64,000 nt of DNA from Cupriavidus sp. BIS7 (GCF_000292345.1 NZ_ALOU01000032.1:1-64000); one strand, 5' to 3'. Positions 1 through 8,479 are shown, counted from the stretch's first letter. Notes: generated from the sequence alone by a model not told the origin. A program made the numbers and translations.

Positions 1-30
1 TTCATATAAGGGGAGCAAACAAGTGGTTGC

Positions 31-297
31 CTAGACTGTCCCCGCCTTGTCCAGCCACTTCCTGAGCTGATCCGTTACCGCCGTGCTGGAAAACGAGCAG
101 CTATCCTGCGCAAACACGGCCGACATCTCCATCCTGCGCAGCAACTCTTCCATCGCCTGACCGAACACCGGCGGCAGCGTCAGCGAAGACGCCGAAGCAC
201 GCCACTGCCCGATCAGGTCCCCCACCGGCAGGTTACCCGCCACGTGAGCATCCAGCGCCGACCGCATGGCGGCCAGCGTATCCTGATTGGCGCTCAT
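31..297 (-). CDS. small hypothetical protein of the lut operon
   Basis: An 88-residue, mostly helical soluble protein with no signal peptide and no motif I recognise. Its ATG overlaps the lutB stop codon by four bases (ATGA), so it should be translated by coupling from lutB. In related genomes I would expect the third lactate-utilisation gene (lutC, a LUD-domain protein) to follow, which would lie beyond the left edge of the window. This ORF would then sit between lutB and lutC as a small accessory. The coding assignment rests on the overlap and operon position; no function can be given. Confidence 0.7.
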   Translation of the reverse strand: MSANQDTLAAMRSALDAHVAGNLPVGDLIGQWRASASSLTLPPVFGQAMEELLRRMEMSAVFAQDSCSFSSTAVTDQLRKWLDKAGTV

Positions 298-1706
298 GAA
301 CGCGCCCTCCTTTCCTTGTAAAGTTCGCGGAACGTGCGGCCGCTCGGCGCCGGCATGTCACGCGTATCGGTCCAGCCTTTGCCAGCCATCGGCAGGCTGG
401 CGATCAGTTTGCTATGCCCGCCCATGCGTGCCAGCATGCGCGCGCCCATGCGCGTGACGAACGCGTACAGATCGGGGCGACGAGCGACGAAGCCCCAGAC
501 CTGCAGCGCCACCCGCTCCTGCCATGGACGCAGGCCCCGCTCCATCTGCTTTTCGCGCAGCTTGCGCAACAGATCGGACAGCGGAATCGACGCCGGGCAG
601 ACGCGGTTGCATTCGCCGCAAAGCGTGGCCGCCTGCGGGAGATCAACCGCGTTGGCCAAGCCGACGTAGCTGGGCGTCAGCACGCTCCCCATCGGACCGG
701 GATACACCCAGCCGTACGCATGCCCGCCGATCTTCTGGTACACAGGGCAGTGGTTCATGCAGGCGCCGCAGCGGATGCAGCGCAGCATTTCCTGGAACTC
801 GCCGCCTATCAGTCCGCTGCGGCCGCCGTCGACGAGCACGAAGTACATGTGCTCAGGTCCATCACGCTCGCCCTCGGCACGCGGCCCGGTCAGCAGCGAG
901 AAATAGTTCGAGATCGCCTGGCCCGTTGCCGAACGCGGCAGCAACCGCATTACGGTGGCCAGGTCTTCCAGCGTCGGCAGAACCTTCTCGATGCCCGTCA
1001 CGGCCACATGCACGCGCGGCATGATCGTGCACATGCCTTCGTTGCCTTCGTTGGTGACGACAGCCACCGATCCGGTCTCGGCGATGATGAAATTGCCGCC
1101 CGTCACGCCCATGTCGGCAGACAGGAACTCCGGGCGCAGCACCTCGCGCGCCTCGCGCGTCATCTCGGGGATGTCCGTCAGGCGCGGCTTGTTGTGGACC
1201 TTGGCGAACAGGTCGGCAATCTCGTCCTTGTCCTTGTGGATCACCGGCGCAATGATGTGCGACGGCGGCTCGGCATCGTTGATCTGCAGGATGTACTCGC
1301 CGAGGTCGGTCTCGATGCTCTGCACGCCCATCTCGCCAAGCACCTGGTTCAGGCGCATTTCCTCGGTCACCATCGACTTGCTCTTGATGACCTTCTTCAC
1401 GCCGTGCTTCTGCGCGATCTCGGCCACGAGCCGCGCCGCGTCGGCGGTGGATTCGGCAAACAGCACCGTGGCGCCGCGCTTGGTCGCGTTCTCCTCGAAG
1501 GTGGCCAGCCAGACGTCGAGATTCTCGAGCGCACGGTTGCGGCGCTCCTTCAGCGCGGCGCGCGTGGCATCGAAATCGATGTCGCGGATCGCATCGGCAC
1601 GCGCGGTGACGAACTTGGTCGAGAGCTTCTTGAGGTTCTGCTGCAGGCGCTGGTCGGCAAGCTTCTGCCCGGCGCGCGCCTTGAATTCCATGCTGTGGAC
1701 TTGCAT
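294..1706 (-). CDS. lutB: LutB-type lactate utilisation iron-sulfur protein
   Basis: About 470 residues. The N-terminal part is a LUD domain. The C-terminal part carries two Fe-S cluster motifs: CIRCGACMNHCP near residue 310 and CGECNRVCP near residue 360. In the LutABC (YkgEFG) system these proteins jointly oxidise L-lactate to pyruvate through Fe-S centres and an unknown electron acceptor in the cytoplasm. The open frame extends 57 codons upstream of the chosen start, but that part overlaps lutA and reads as low-quality arginine-rich sequence. I therefore start at the ATG 23 nt after the lutA stop; an ATG five codons later is also possible. It is co-oriented with lutA and with the small downstream ORF. 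Confidence 0.9.
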   Translation of the reverse strand: MQVHSMEFKARAGQKLADQRLQQNLKKLSTKFVTARADAIRDIDFDATRAALKERRNRALENLDVWLATFEENATKRGATVLFAESTADAARLVAEIAQKHGVKKVIKSKSMVTEEMRLNQVLGEMGVQSIETDLGEYILQINDAEPPSHIIAPVIHKDKDEIADLFAKVHNKPRLTDIPEMTREAREVLRPEFLSADMGVTGGNFIIAETGSVAVVTNEGNEGMCTIMPRVHVAVTGIEKVLPTLEDLATVMRLLPRSATGQAISNYFSLLTGPRAEGERDGPEHMYFVLVDGGRSGLIGGEFQEMLRCIRCGACMNHCPVYQKIGGHAYGWVYPGPMGSVLTPSYVGLANAVDLPQAATLCGECNRVCPASIPLSDLLRKLREKQMERGLRPWQERVALQVWGFVARRPDLYAFVTRMGARMLARMGGHSKLIASLPMAGKGWTDTRDMPAPSGRTFRELYKERRARS

Positions 1707-1729
1707 CGTGGGGGCTCGCAAGCAGGTGG

Positions 1730-2455
1730 TCAGGCGTCGCCGGCCAGCACCTGCGCGATATGCAGCACGCGAGTCTGCGTATCGCCCGAGCGGCGCAAGC
1801 GGCCTTCGATATTGAGGATGCAGCCGAGGTCGCCAAGTACCACGGCATCGGCACCGGTGTTCCTGATATTGGCGCACTTCTCATCGACAATCGCCGTGGA
1901 AATGTTGCCGTACTTGACAGAGAACGTGCCGCCAAACCCGCAGCACGCCTCGCAATCCTTCATCTCGGACAACGTGACTCCCGGCAGCTTGCCGAGCAAC
2001 GCGCGCGGCTGCTGCTTGACACCGAGTTCGCGCAGGCCGGAGCAGGAGTCGTGATAGGTAACGTGGCCGGCAAAAGTGGAATCGAGCTTGTCGATCTTTG
2101 CCACGTTGACGAGGAAATCGGTCAGCTCGAACACGCGCTCGCGCAGCCGCTCGTAGCGGCCATGAAGCTCGGGGTCGTCGCGCAGCAGGTCCTGGTAGTG
2201 GTGACGGATCATGCCGCCGCATGAGCCGGAAGGCACCACCACGTAGTCGAACATTTCGAACTCGCGCAGGAATTTCTCGGCCAGGTCGCGCGACACCGTG
2301 CGCTCTCCGGAGTTGTACGCAGGCTGGCCGCAGCAGGTCTGCGCTTCGGGCACCATCACCTCGTAGCCAGCCGATTCCAGAAGCTTCAGCACGGAGAACC
2401 CGATCTCCGGACGCATGAGGTCCACCAGACAGGTGGCGAACAGTCCGATTCGCAT
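1730..2455 (-). CDS. lutA: LutA-type lactate utilisation protein (Cys-rich domain protein)
   Basis: A 241-residue protein beginning MRIGLFATCLVDLM, with two copies of the heterodisulfide-reductase-type cysteine-rich domain. The signature CCG motifs are CCGQPAYNSG near the N-terminus and CCGFGGTF in the second half. This matches the LutA/GlcF-like subunit of the LutABC lactate oxidation system. The start is supported by a GGGGAAG ribosome site about eight bases upstream; an earlier in-frame ATG 33 codons upstream lacks homologous-looking sequence. It is the first gene of the minus-strand operon. It is divergent from an IclR regulator, which probably controls it. Confidence 0.9.
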   Translation of the reverse strand: MRIGLFATCLVDLMRPEIGFSVLKLLESAGYEVMVPEAQTCCGQPAYNSGERTVSRDLAEKFLREFEMFDYVVVPSGSCGGMIRHHYQDLLRDDPELHGRYERLRERVFELTDFLVNVAKIDKLDSTFAGHVTYHDSCSGLRELGVKQQPRALLGKLPGVTLSEMKDCEACCGFGGTFSVKYGNISTAIVDEKCANIRNTGADAVVLGDLGCILNIEGRLRRSGDTQTRVLHIAQVLAGDA

Positions 2456-2616
2456 CGCTTCCCCTTTTTCCAGACCCAGAACCCTCGCAATTATGCCCCT
2501 TCGCCTCGCCGCTGCGGGCATTGGACGCCGCAATCTCTTCAGCACGGTGCCCAAAACGGCTCATGGAGCATGTGCGGTCATCGCGCAACGCATTCGAGCG
2601 TATTCACTAACATCGC

Positions 2617-2633
2617 ATTTCACCAGTTGAAAT
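2617..2633. promoter_or_regulatory. candidate IclR-type operator (ATTTCA-N5-TGAAAT)
   Basis: A perfect 6-bp inverted repeat with a 5-bp spacer in the divergent lutA/iclR region. It overlaps the -35 box of the proposed iclR promoter. IclR-family operators such as KdgR and IclR sites are short AT-rich palindromes of this general form, so an autoregulatory and lut-controlling role is plausible. This is inferred from position and symmetry only. Confidence 0.4.
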
Positions 2634-2654
2634 TTTCACGATGTGAGATAGAAT
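2627..2654 (+). promoter_or_regulatory. sigma70-like promoter of the iclR-family gene
   Basis: TTGAAA (2627-2632) and TAGAAT (2649-2654) are separated by 16 bp and lie about 45 bp before the start codon. Transcription would begin near 2661. Confidence 0.5.
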
Positions 2655-2671
2655 CAGGCGAACGCTTAATT

Positions 2672-2683
2672 TGCCGCACGGCA
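2672..2683. repeat. short perfect palindrome TGCCG-CA-CGGCA
   Basis: Inverted repeat 13 bp upstream of the iclR-family start codon, downstream of its predicted transcription start. It could be a second operator or a small hairpin near the ribosome site; nothing else supports a function. Confidence 0.3.
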
Positions 2684-2695
2684 CAATTTTTCTCC

Positions 2696-3481
2696 ATGGC
2701 AGAAGCAGACAAGTCACCCGGCAAGACCTCGATCCAGGTGATCGAACGCATGATGACGCTGCTGGACGCATTGGCCCAGCACGCAGATCCCGTCAGCCTG
2801 AAAGAGCTTTCGCAGGCCACGAGCCTGCATCCGTCCACCGCCCACCGGATTCTCAACGACATGGTGGCGTGCCGCTTTGTCGACCGTTCCGATCCTGGCA
2901 GCTATCGGCTTGGCATGCGCCTGCTCGAACTGGGCAACCTGGTCAAGGCGCGCCTGTCGGTGCGTGACGCGGCGCTGGCGCCGATGCGTGCCCTGCACCG
3001 CGTCACCGGGCAGACCGTGAACCTGTCGGTACGTCAGGGCGACGAGATCGTCTATATCGAGCGCGCCTACAGCGAGCGGTCGGGCATGCAGGTGGTGCGC
3101 GCCATCGGCGGCCGCGCCCCGTTGCACCTGACCTCGGTCGGCAAGCTGTTCCTGGCGGCGGACGAGTCCGCGCGTGTGCGCAACTACGCCACGCGTACCG
3201 GGCTGGCCGGCCATACGCGCACGTCGATCACGGAGATCGCCAAGCTCGAACGTGAACTGACCTGGGTGCGCGCCAACGGCTATGCGCGCGACAACGAGGA
3301 ACTGGAGCTTGGCGTGCGCTGTATTGCGGCCGGCATCTATGACGACTCACGGCGGCTCGTCGCGGGGCTTTCGCTGTCAGCCCCTGCGGATCGGTTGCAG
3401 GATAGCTGGCTGCAGAACCTCAAGGACACCGCGCTGCAGATCTCGCGCGGCATGGGCTACGTGCCCGAGCCTACTGCCTGA
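2696..3481 (+). CDS. IclR-family transcriptional regulator (probable lut regulator)
   Basis: A 261-residue protein with the two IclR domains. The N-terminal winged helix-turn-helix (about residues 15-75) contains LKELSQATSLHPSTAHRIL. The C-terminal effector-binding domain (about residues 95-255) contains RAPLHLTSVGKLFLA. The frame is open 42 codons further upstream, but that stretch covers the promoter and palindromes, so the ATG at the start of MAEADKSPGK is preferred. The gene is divergent from lutA with a 240-bp shared regulatory region, which suggests local control of lactate (or another small acid) utilisation. The effector is not deducible from sequence. Confidence 0.85.
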   Translation: MAEADKSPGKTSIQVIERMMTLLDALAQHADPVSLKELSQATSLHPSTAHRILNDMVACRFVDRSDPGSYRLGMRLLELGNLVKARLSVRDAALAPMRALHRVTGQTVNLSVRQGDEIVYIERAYSERSGMQVVRAIGGRAPLHLTSVGKLFLAADESARVRNYATRTGLAGHTRTSITEIAKLERELTWVRANGYARDNEELELGVRCIAAGIYDDSRRLVAGLSLSAPADRLQDSWLQNLKDTALQISRGMGYVPEPTA

Positions 3482-3496
3482 CCAGACCATCCAGGC

Positions 3497-3541
3497 AAAA
3501 AAAGAACGCGCCGCGGGCGACTAACCCGACGGCGCGTTTTC
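3497..3541. terminator. bidirectional rho-independent terminator
   Basis: Stem AACGCGCC (3505-3512) pairs with GGCGCGTT (3531-3538). An A-run lies on the left and a T-run on the right, so it can serve both converging genes (iclR family and pbpG). Confidence 0.7.
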
Positions 3542-3559
3542 CATGCGCAACGGCACTGC

Positions 3560-4720
3560 TCAGGTGCCGTGCGACTGCTGCGAGACCAGGATCGCCGTGG
3601 GCGAGTTAGGGCCCTGAGTAAGATTTGGTGTCGACGGGAAAGGGCGCGGTTGCGCCTGTGTCGCCGGTTGATGTTCAAGCCAGTTACGCATACGGGTGGC
3701 ATCGGCAAAGCGGGACAGCTTGCCAACCGAATCCAGGAACACCATCACCACGTTGCGGTCGTTCACACGCGTCTGCATGACCAGGCACTGGCCGGCTTCG
3801 GAGATATAGCCGGTCTTCTGCAGACCGATATCCCAGCTGCCGCCGCGCACCAGGCGGTTGGTGCTGACATAGTGCATCGGACGTCCCAGCACGGTCACTT
3901 CATGCTCGGGCTGCGTCGAGAATTCGCGGATGGTCGGATTGCGATAGGCGGCATTGACCAGGCGAGCCAGGTCCATCGCGCTCGACACGTTGCTGCTGGA
4001 CAAGCCGTTCGAATCGACAAAGTGGCTGTCGTTCATGCCCAGTTCGCGTGCCTTGCGGTTCATCGCGCCGACAAAGGCGGGCAGACCGCCCGGATAGTTG
4101 CGGCCCAGCGCCGAGGCGGCGCGGTTTTCGGACGACATCAGCGCCAGCAACAGCATTTCCTGGCGCGGAAGCTGCGCGCCGAAGCGCAGGCGCGAGCCGG
4201 TGTGCTTTTCGGTATCGCGATCTTCCTCGGTCACCGTCAGCATTTCATCCATTGGCAGGTGCGCATCCATCACCACCAACGCCGTCATCAGCTTGGTGAT
4301 CGATGCGATCGGCAGCACGGCCGTCGGGTTCTTCTGGAACAGCACCTCATTGGTGGCCTGATCCATCACCAGCGCTACCGACGAGCGCAGCGCAAGTGCA
4401 TCCTCGGTTTCGCGCAGGCCCATCGATTCGCCCAGCGATGGCTTGGCCGGCACGAACGCCGCACGCACAGGCGCGGCGCGGCTGGCTACCACGGTGCGCT
4501 TGCCGTTGCGAACGACAATCACCTTGCGTGAAGAAGCCTCCACCTTCTCGGATGCAACCTTTTTGGTTGCTTTAGTGGATTTTGCCTGCTTTTTCGACGA
4601 CGTTTTCGTCGCAGTCGACGTCGTCGCTGCGTACGAGGCCGGCGCGGCCAGCAGGGTTACCGATACGAGCGCCGAAGTGGCGATCGCGGTCAATTGGGGA
4701 AGGCCGAAGAGTCGGAACAT
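3560..4720 (-). CDS. pbpG: D-alanyl-D-alanine endopeptidase (PBP7/DacA-like)
   Basis: A serine-type penicillin-binding protein acting on peptidoglycan in the periplasm. With the start used here (MFRLFGLPQL) it has 386 residues. An N-terminal signal peptide probably ends at ASYA, about residue 31, followed by a Lys/Thr/Ser-rich linker to about residue 100. The three active-site motifs of the family are present: SITK (catalytic Ser140, Lys143), SEN (197-199) and KTG (302-304). Two upstream in-frame ATGs (4741, 4750) are possible, but the chosen start gives the cleanest signal peptide. A good promoter lies at 4773-4801. Length and motif order fit PbpG-type endopeptidases; a carboxypeptidase role cannot be excluded. 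Confidence 0.88.
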   Translation of the reverse strand: MFRLFGLPQLTAIATSALVSVTLLAAPASYAATTSTATKTSSKKQAKSTKATKKVASEKVEASSRKVIVVRNGKRTVVASRAAPVRAAFVPAKPSLGESMGLRETEDALALRSSVALVMDQATNEVLFQKNPTAVLPIASITKLMTALVVMDAHLPMDEMLTVTEEDRDTEKHTGSRLRFGAQLPRQEMLLLALMSSENRAASALGRNYPGGLPAFVGAMNRKARELGMNDSHFVDSNGLSSSNVSSAMDLARLVNAAYRNPTIREFSTQPEHEVTVLGRPMHYVSTNRLVRGGSWDIGLQKTGYISEAGQCLVMQTRVNDRNVVMVFLDSVGKLSRFADATRMRNWLEHQPATQAQPRPFPSTPNLTQGPNSPTAILVSQQSHGT

Positions 4721-4772
4721 AAAGGTCTCGGTCCGGAACATGGTCTGCACAGCGCGGCTGCGGAATGGCGCT

Positions 4773-4801
4773 AGTTTAGGAAATTAAGAAATTGTTAGCA
4801 A
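4773..4801 (-). promoter_or_regulatory. sigma70-like promoter of pbpG
   Basis: Read on the minus strand: TTGCTA, 17-bp spacer, TAAACT, about 50 bp before the preferred pbpG start. Confidence 0.55.
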
Positions 4802-5024
4802 GATTAATGACTTACGGGCGCTCTTTAAAGTTTGATTGGCAAACATTTCCGCATTACGGTAAAAGCGCCTGTTGCGTCATATTCTCGTCACACCAGAAAC
4901 AACATTTGGACGGCGACTGTGCTACCAGCGTGACTCCGACAACACCGCGAGCCGTCTCACTACAAATTCGTCTCAACATCCATATCGGCCGACAAAGTCA
5001 AATCTTCACGACCTCAAGGACAAC
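4802..5024. other. AT-rich intergenic stretch without recognisable gene
   Basis: Upstream of the pbpG promoter and downstream of the nitroreductase stop. It is clearly less GC-rich than its surroundings. I see no convincing ORF, RNA gene or terminator in it. Confidence 0.5.
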
Positions 5025-5720
5025 TCAGGAAAGAAAACGCGCGAACTCGCTAACCGGTTCACGTTCCGTCGTCAATTGATTGGCCGTGGCATCCGGATCG
5101 GCATAGCCGAGCGACATGCCGCACACCACCATCTCCTCCTCCGTCAGGCGCAAATGCTCGGCGATGACCCTATGGAATTGAGTGAATGCCGCCTGAGGGC
5201 AAGTGTCCAGCCCTCTTGCGCGTGCGGCCACCATGATGCTTTGCAGGAACATGCCGTAGTCGAGCCAACTGCCCTGCTCCATGATCCGGTCGATCGTGAA
5301 GATCATGCCCACGGGTGCATCGAAGAAGCGGAAGTTGCGTGAGTGCTGCTCATGCATGCGTGCCTTGTCCTCGCGGCTGATCTGCAGCAGCGAGTAAAGG
5401 TCCCAGCCCACCTTGCGGCGACGTGCCAGATACGGATTGGCCCACTCGCGCGGATAGTACGGATACTCTTCGCGATACTTCAGATCGCGCTCGGGGTCGT
5501 CGTAGGCGGCCAGCACCTCGGCGCACAGCCGCGTCTTGGCGTCGCCGGACAGCACATACACCTTCCACGGCTGCGTATTGGTGCCGGAAGGCGCACGGCT
5601 GGCCACCGCCAGAATTTCCTCTACGGTTTCTCGCGATACCGGGGTATCCAGGAATGCGCGAATCGAACGGCGCGTGGTAATGGCGCGATCGACGATCGCA
5701 GCGTCACCGGGGGTCGACAT
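5025..5720 (-). CDS. nitroreductase-family FMN oxidoreductase
   Basis: A 231-residue flavoprotein of the nitroreductase fold. The N-terminal RRSIRAF and SGTNTQPW segments are the usual FMN-binding signatures of the family. The C-terminal GMSLGYADP matches the conserved end motif. Such enzymes use NAD(P)H to reduce nitro compounds, quinones or flavins in the cytoplasm; the natural substrate is unknown. The start is fixed by an AAGGAG ribosome site about ten bases upstream. It is followed by, and co-oriented with, a pbpG gene but separated from it by 300 bp. It lies 24 bp downstream of the thioesterase gene, so the two are probably co-transcribed. Confidence 0.87.
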   Translation of the reverse strand: MSTPGDAAIVDRAITTRRSIRAFLDTPVSRETVEEILAVASRAPSGTNTQPWKVYVLSGDAKTRLCAEVLAAYDDPERDLKYREEYPYYPREWANPYLARRRKVGWDLYSLLQISREDKARMHEQHSRNFRFFDAPVGMIFTIDRIMEQGSWLDYGMFLQSIMVAARARGLDTCPQAAFTQFHRVIAEHLRLTEEEMVVCGMSLGYADPDATANQLTTEREPVSEFARFLS

Positions 5721-5744
5721 GCTCTACGGTCTCCTTGTTCTTTC

Positions 5745-6191
5745 TCACTTATCCGACTGACCAACCACCAACGCCTCCAGCGCATCACGCAACGGCTGCG
5801 GCAGCGGCGCCGGGCGCCGCGTCTCGCGGTCGACGTACACGTGCACGAAGTGCCCCTGTGCCGCCGCCACATCCTCATCGTTGCGAAACAGCCCTACCTC
5901 GTAACGCACGCTGGAATTGCCGAGCCTGGCCACGCGCAGGCCGGCCACGACCGTATCGGGAAAGCTCAGCGACGAGAAGTAGTTGCATTGGGTCTCGATC
6001 ACCAGCCCGATCGTCGCGCCCGCCTCGATATCCAGCACGCCAGCCCGGATCAGGTACGTGTTAACGACGGTATCAAAATAACTGTAGTAGACAACGTTGT
6101 TGACGTGGCCATAGACATCGTTATCCATCCAACGCGTCGTGATGGATTGAAAGTGCGCATACGCACTACGGCGATCGGGTTCGGGCTTCAT
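5745..6191 (-). CDS. acyl-CoA thioesterase, hotdog fold (4HBT/YbgC-like)
   Basis: A 148-residue single hotdog-domain protein. The catalytic-type segment MDNDVYGHVNN near residue 22 is the 4-hydroxybenzoyl-CoA thioesterase signature, with the Asp as probable catalytic residue. It hydrolyses some acyl-CoA or acyl-ACP; the substrate is not predictable. The open frame runs 103 codons further upstream but covers non-homologous-looking sequence and part of the neighbouring gene, so I start at MKPEPDRRSA. The ribosome site is weak. It shares orientation with the downstream nitroreductase (24 bp gap). Confidence 0.83.
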   Translation of the reverse strand: MKPEPDRRSAYAHFQSITTRWMDNDVYGHVNNVVYYSYFDTVVNTYLIRAGVLDIEAGATIGLVIETQCNYFSSLSFPDTVVAGLRVARLGNSSVRYEVGLFRNDEDVAAAQGHFVHVYVDRETRRPAPLPQPLRDALEALVVGQSDK

Positions 6192-6318
6192 CGTTATCGG
6201 ATCAGGAACAGCTCGGACAATCGGCGCAGGCGGGGTACGCACAAGCTCGGTATGAGCGCACGGGCCGCCACAAGGTTCCGGGAAATTGCCAATTCTTGAT
6301 TGGTTATTGGCGATTGGC

Positions 6319-7242
6319 TCATGACGTGCACACGCCAGCGGCGGCAAGCTGCTCGTGATACCGCGCGGCCAGCGCAACGGTCTGCGTGTGTACCGCCACG
6401 GTGTCTTCGATCTGGTTGCCATAGCCACCCGCCATCGCCACCGCGATCGGCAGCCCGCGCGTGCGCGCCGCCTCGAACACCATCGAGTCGCGCCGGGCAA
6501 GGCCCGCCATCGTGAGCTTCAGCCGGCCCAGGCGATCGCCCTCGTGCGGGTCGGCGCCGGCCAGGTAGATCAGCAGGTCGGGGGCGAAGCGCGCGAAAAG
6601 CGTGTCGAGCGCCGTAGCCAGTGCAGCCGCATAGGCATCGTCGTCGCAGCCGTCTGGCAGCCCCACATCGAGATCACTGGCCTCCTTGCGGAACGGGTAG
6701 TTCTTCTCGCCATGGAGCGACAACGTGAAAACCGTCGGATCGTCGCGCAGGATCGATGCGGTGCCGTTGCCCTGATGGACGTCGAGGTCGATCACCGCCA
6801 CGCGGCGCACGCTTCCGTCACGCTGCAGCCGGCGTGCCGCGATGGCCGCATCGTTGAACACGCAGAATCCGCCGCCTTTGTCCGCGTAGGCGTGATGGGT
6901 GCCACCCGCCAGATTCACGGCAACCCCCTGCTCCAGCGCCGCCCTGCACGCGGCGATCGTCGCGCCGGCAGAGCGCCTTGAGCGCTCCACCATTTCATGT
7001 GACCAGGGAAAGCCGATCTCGCGCTGGCGGGTCGCGTCGAGCTGGCCGGCCGAGACTTCGGCGATATAGGCGGCCGTGTGGGCCAGCGCCAGGGTGTCGT
7101 CATCGGCACGAGGCGCCTCGTGCAGCGTCAGCCCACGCACATCGCGCATCACGGCGTCACGCAGCATGCTGTACTTGCACATCGGAAAACGATGGCCAGG
7201 CGGCAGCGGAAGGACGAAGTGATCGGCGTAGAAGGCAAGCAT
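6319..7242 (-). CDS. histone deacetylase-like zinc amidohydrolase
   Basis: A 307-residue member of the arginase/deacetylase fold. It contains GGTHHAYADKGGGFCVFND and DLDVHQGNGT, the zinc-binding and catalytic segments of class I/II HDAC-like enzymes (His-His dyad, Asp-x-His zinc ligands), and a later GADPHEGD segment with the last zinc Asp. Bacterial relatives deacetylate acetoin-pathway proteins, polyamines or unknown N-acyl substrates, so the function here is only generally assigned. It is on the same strand as the thioesterase and nitroreductase genes, 127 bp upstream of the thioesterase. Confidence 0.85.
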   Translation of the reverse strand: MLAFYADHFVLPLPPGHRFPMCKYSMLRDAVMRDVRGLTLHEAPRADDDTLALAHTAAYIAEVSAGQLDATRQREIGFPWSHEMVERSRRSAGATIAACRAALEQGVAVNLAGGTHHAYADKGGGFCVFNDAAIAARRLQRDGSVRRVAVIDLDVHQGNGTASILRDDPTVFTLSLHGEKNYPFRKEASDLDVGLPDGCDDDAYAAALATALDTLFARFAPDLLIYLAGADPHEGDRLGRLKLTMAGLARRDSMVFEAARTRGLPIAVAMAGGYGNQIEDTVAVHTQTVALAARYHEQLAAAGVCTS

Positions 7243-7466
7243 CGGGGCGGGTTACGAATCGGGAAGTGCTGAAATAGCATCATTCTCCGACCGGGCAGTC
7301 AGCGATGGTAGCACCCCGGTCCCGCCCCGGCACCCCCATCGTTGAAAGGTGCGTGAATCAGCCGGATTTCTCGCGTTGCATCAAGCCGCCGGATCAGGAC
7401 AAACCCTTACTCCATGCGGCATAGGTCGACTCGCCTGCTCTTTCCGGCCGGGATTTCAAACATTTA
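7243..7466. other. intergenic region upstream of the phasin promoter
   Basis: Divergent spacer between the deacetylase-like gene and phaP1. No coding frame of convincing composition is visible. The right part beyond this stretch holds the phaP1 operators and promoter. Confidence 0.4.
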
Positions 7467-7483
7467 TTTGTGCGACGCACAAA
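7467..7483. promoter_or_regulatory. candidate PhaR operator 1 (17-bp palindrome)
   Basis: TTTGTGCG-A-CGCACAAA, a perfect 8-bp inverted repeat containing TGC-GAC-GCA. As I recall it, PhaR-type regulators bind TGC-N3/4-GCA sites in phasin promoters. It lies seven bases upstream of the -35 box. Confidence 0.55.
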
Positions 7484-7489
7484 ATCCGC

Positions 7490-7517
7490 TTGACACCAAT
7501 CGTTGTTCTCTTAAAAT
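7490..7517 (+). promoter_or_regulatory. sigma70 promoter of phaP1
   Basis: Consensus TTGACA (7490-7495), 16-bp spacer and TAAAAT (7512-7517), giving a start near 7524 and a 5' leader of about 145 nt. It is one of the best promoter matches in the window, consistent with the high abundance of phasins. Confidence 0.7.
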
Positions 7518-7526
7518 TGGAATTGT

Positions 7527-7535
7527 TGCGGCGCA
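7527..7535. promoter_or_regulatory. candidate PhaR operator 2 (TGC-GGC-GCA)
   Basis: A second TGC-N3-GCA site at the predicted transcription start, 56 bp (centre to centre) from operator 1. The two sites flank the promoter. Confidence 0.45.
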
Positions 7536-7670
7536 CCAAAGGTTTTTAGCAGCGCCACGATACAAGACACATCGCTCGGGCTAGCCAGGACATCAAAGTC
7601 ATGGCTCTGACATCTGGGCGGCTTATTTTCCCTTTTGCTTGACCTTGAAGTTCACCACTGGAGACCAGCA

Positions 7671-8249
7671 ATGATCCTGACCCCGGAACAAGTTGCAGCC
7701 GCGCAAAAAGCCAACCTCGAAACCCTGTTTGGCCTGACCTCGAAGGCTTTCGAAGGCGTCGAGAAGCTCGTTGAGCTGAACCTGCAAGTGGTCAAGGCGA
7801 CGTTCGCCGAGAACGTCGACAGCGCAAAGAAGGCCCTGTCCGCCAAGGACGCCCAGGAACTGATGGCCATTCAGGCCTCCCTGGTGCAGCCGGTTGCCGA
7901 AAAGACCCTTGCCTACACCCGTCACCTGTACGAAATCGCTTCGGAAACGCAAAGCGAATTCACGAAGGTGGCTGAAGCCCAACTGGCCGAAGGCACGAAG
8001 AACGTGCAAGCCCTGGTCGAAAACTTCGCCAAGAACGCTCCGGCTGGTTCGGAGTCGACCGTGGCGATCGTGAAGTCGGCGATCTCGGCTGCCAACAACG
8101 CCTACGAGTCGGTTCAGAAGGCGACGAAGCAAGCCGTGGAAATGGCTGAGACCAACTTCCAGGCCGCTGCCACCGCCGCGACCAAGGCTGCTCAGCAAGC
8201 CAGCGCCTCGGCCCGCACCGCTGCCAAGAAGTCGACCGCTGCTGCCTAA
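7671..8249 (+). CDS. phaP1: phasin, PHB granule-associated protein PhaP1
   Basis: A 192-residue protein, the exact length I recall for PhaP1 of Cupriavidus necator, and nearly identical to it in the segments I remember ([40 protein letters not shown]). It is an amphipathic, almost entirely helical protein that coats polyhydroxybutyrate granules and controls their number and size. The C-terminus is a Lys/Ala/Thr-rich tail. The start is the ATG at MILTPEQ; an earlier in-frame position has no support. It is monocistronic, between a strong promoter with PhaR-like sites and a strong terminator. In the family it is repressed by PhaR until granules titrate the repressor away. Confidence 0.96.
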   Translation: MILTPEQVAAAQKANLETLFGLTSKAFEGVEKLVELNLQVVKATFAENVDSAKKALSAKDAQELMAIQASLVQPVAEKTLAYTRHLYEIASETQSEFTKVAEAQLAEGTKNVQALVENFAKNAPAGSESTVAIVKSAISAANNAYESVQKATKQAVEMAETNFQAAATAATKAAQQASASARTAAKKSTAAA

Positions 8250-8394
8250 GCAACGGTAGTAATACCAGCGTACCGGCTTCGGCCGGTCCGTTGGCCAAGC
8301 GCCCCGCCACCCGGGACGTTTCGCCAACGGCGGCGATTTCCCGATCGCCTCGTACCGATGTCTCCTCGGTACCCGATTCCAAAAGGTATCGTTC

Positions 8395-8432
8395 AAGCCC
8401 GGCCCCTGCATACAGGGGCCGGGCTTTTTTTC
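8395..8432 (+). terminator. rho-independent terminator after phaP1
   Basis: 14-bp perfect stem (8395-8408 with 8413-8426), CATA loop and a T-run to about 8432. The 145-nt 3' region between the stop and this hairpin has further GC-rich inverted repeats. Confidence 0.85.
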
Positions 8433-8479
8433 GCGCTGTTTGCCTCCCCGCTCCCACACACGATGCCGGAGAGCCAAAC

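Noticed and set aside
1..30. Possible start of lutC at the left edge
   Set aside because: An ATG exists at 3-5 on the minus strand, but there is no ribosome site and too little sequence to judge.
414..2054. Long plus-strand ORF (546 codons) opposite lutB/lutA
   Set aside because: Arg/His/Leu/Ala-rich sequence typical of the antisense frame of a GC-rich gene; the minus strand carries clear lut motifs.
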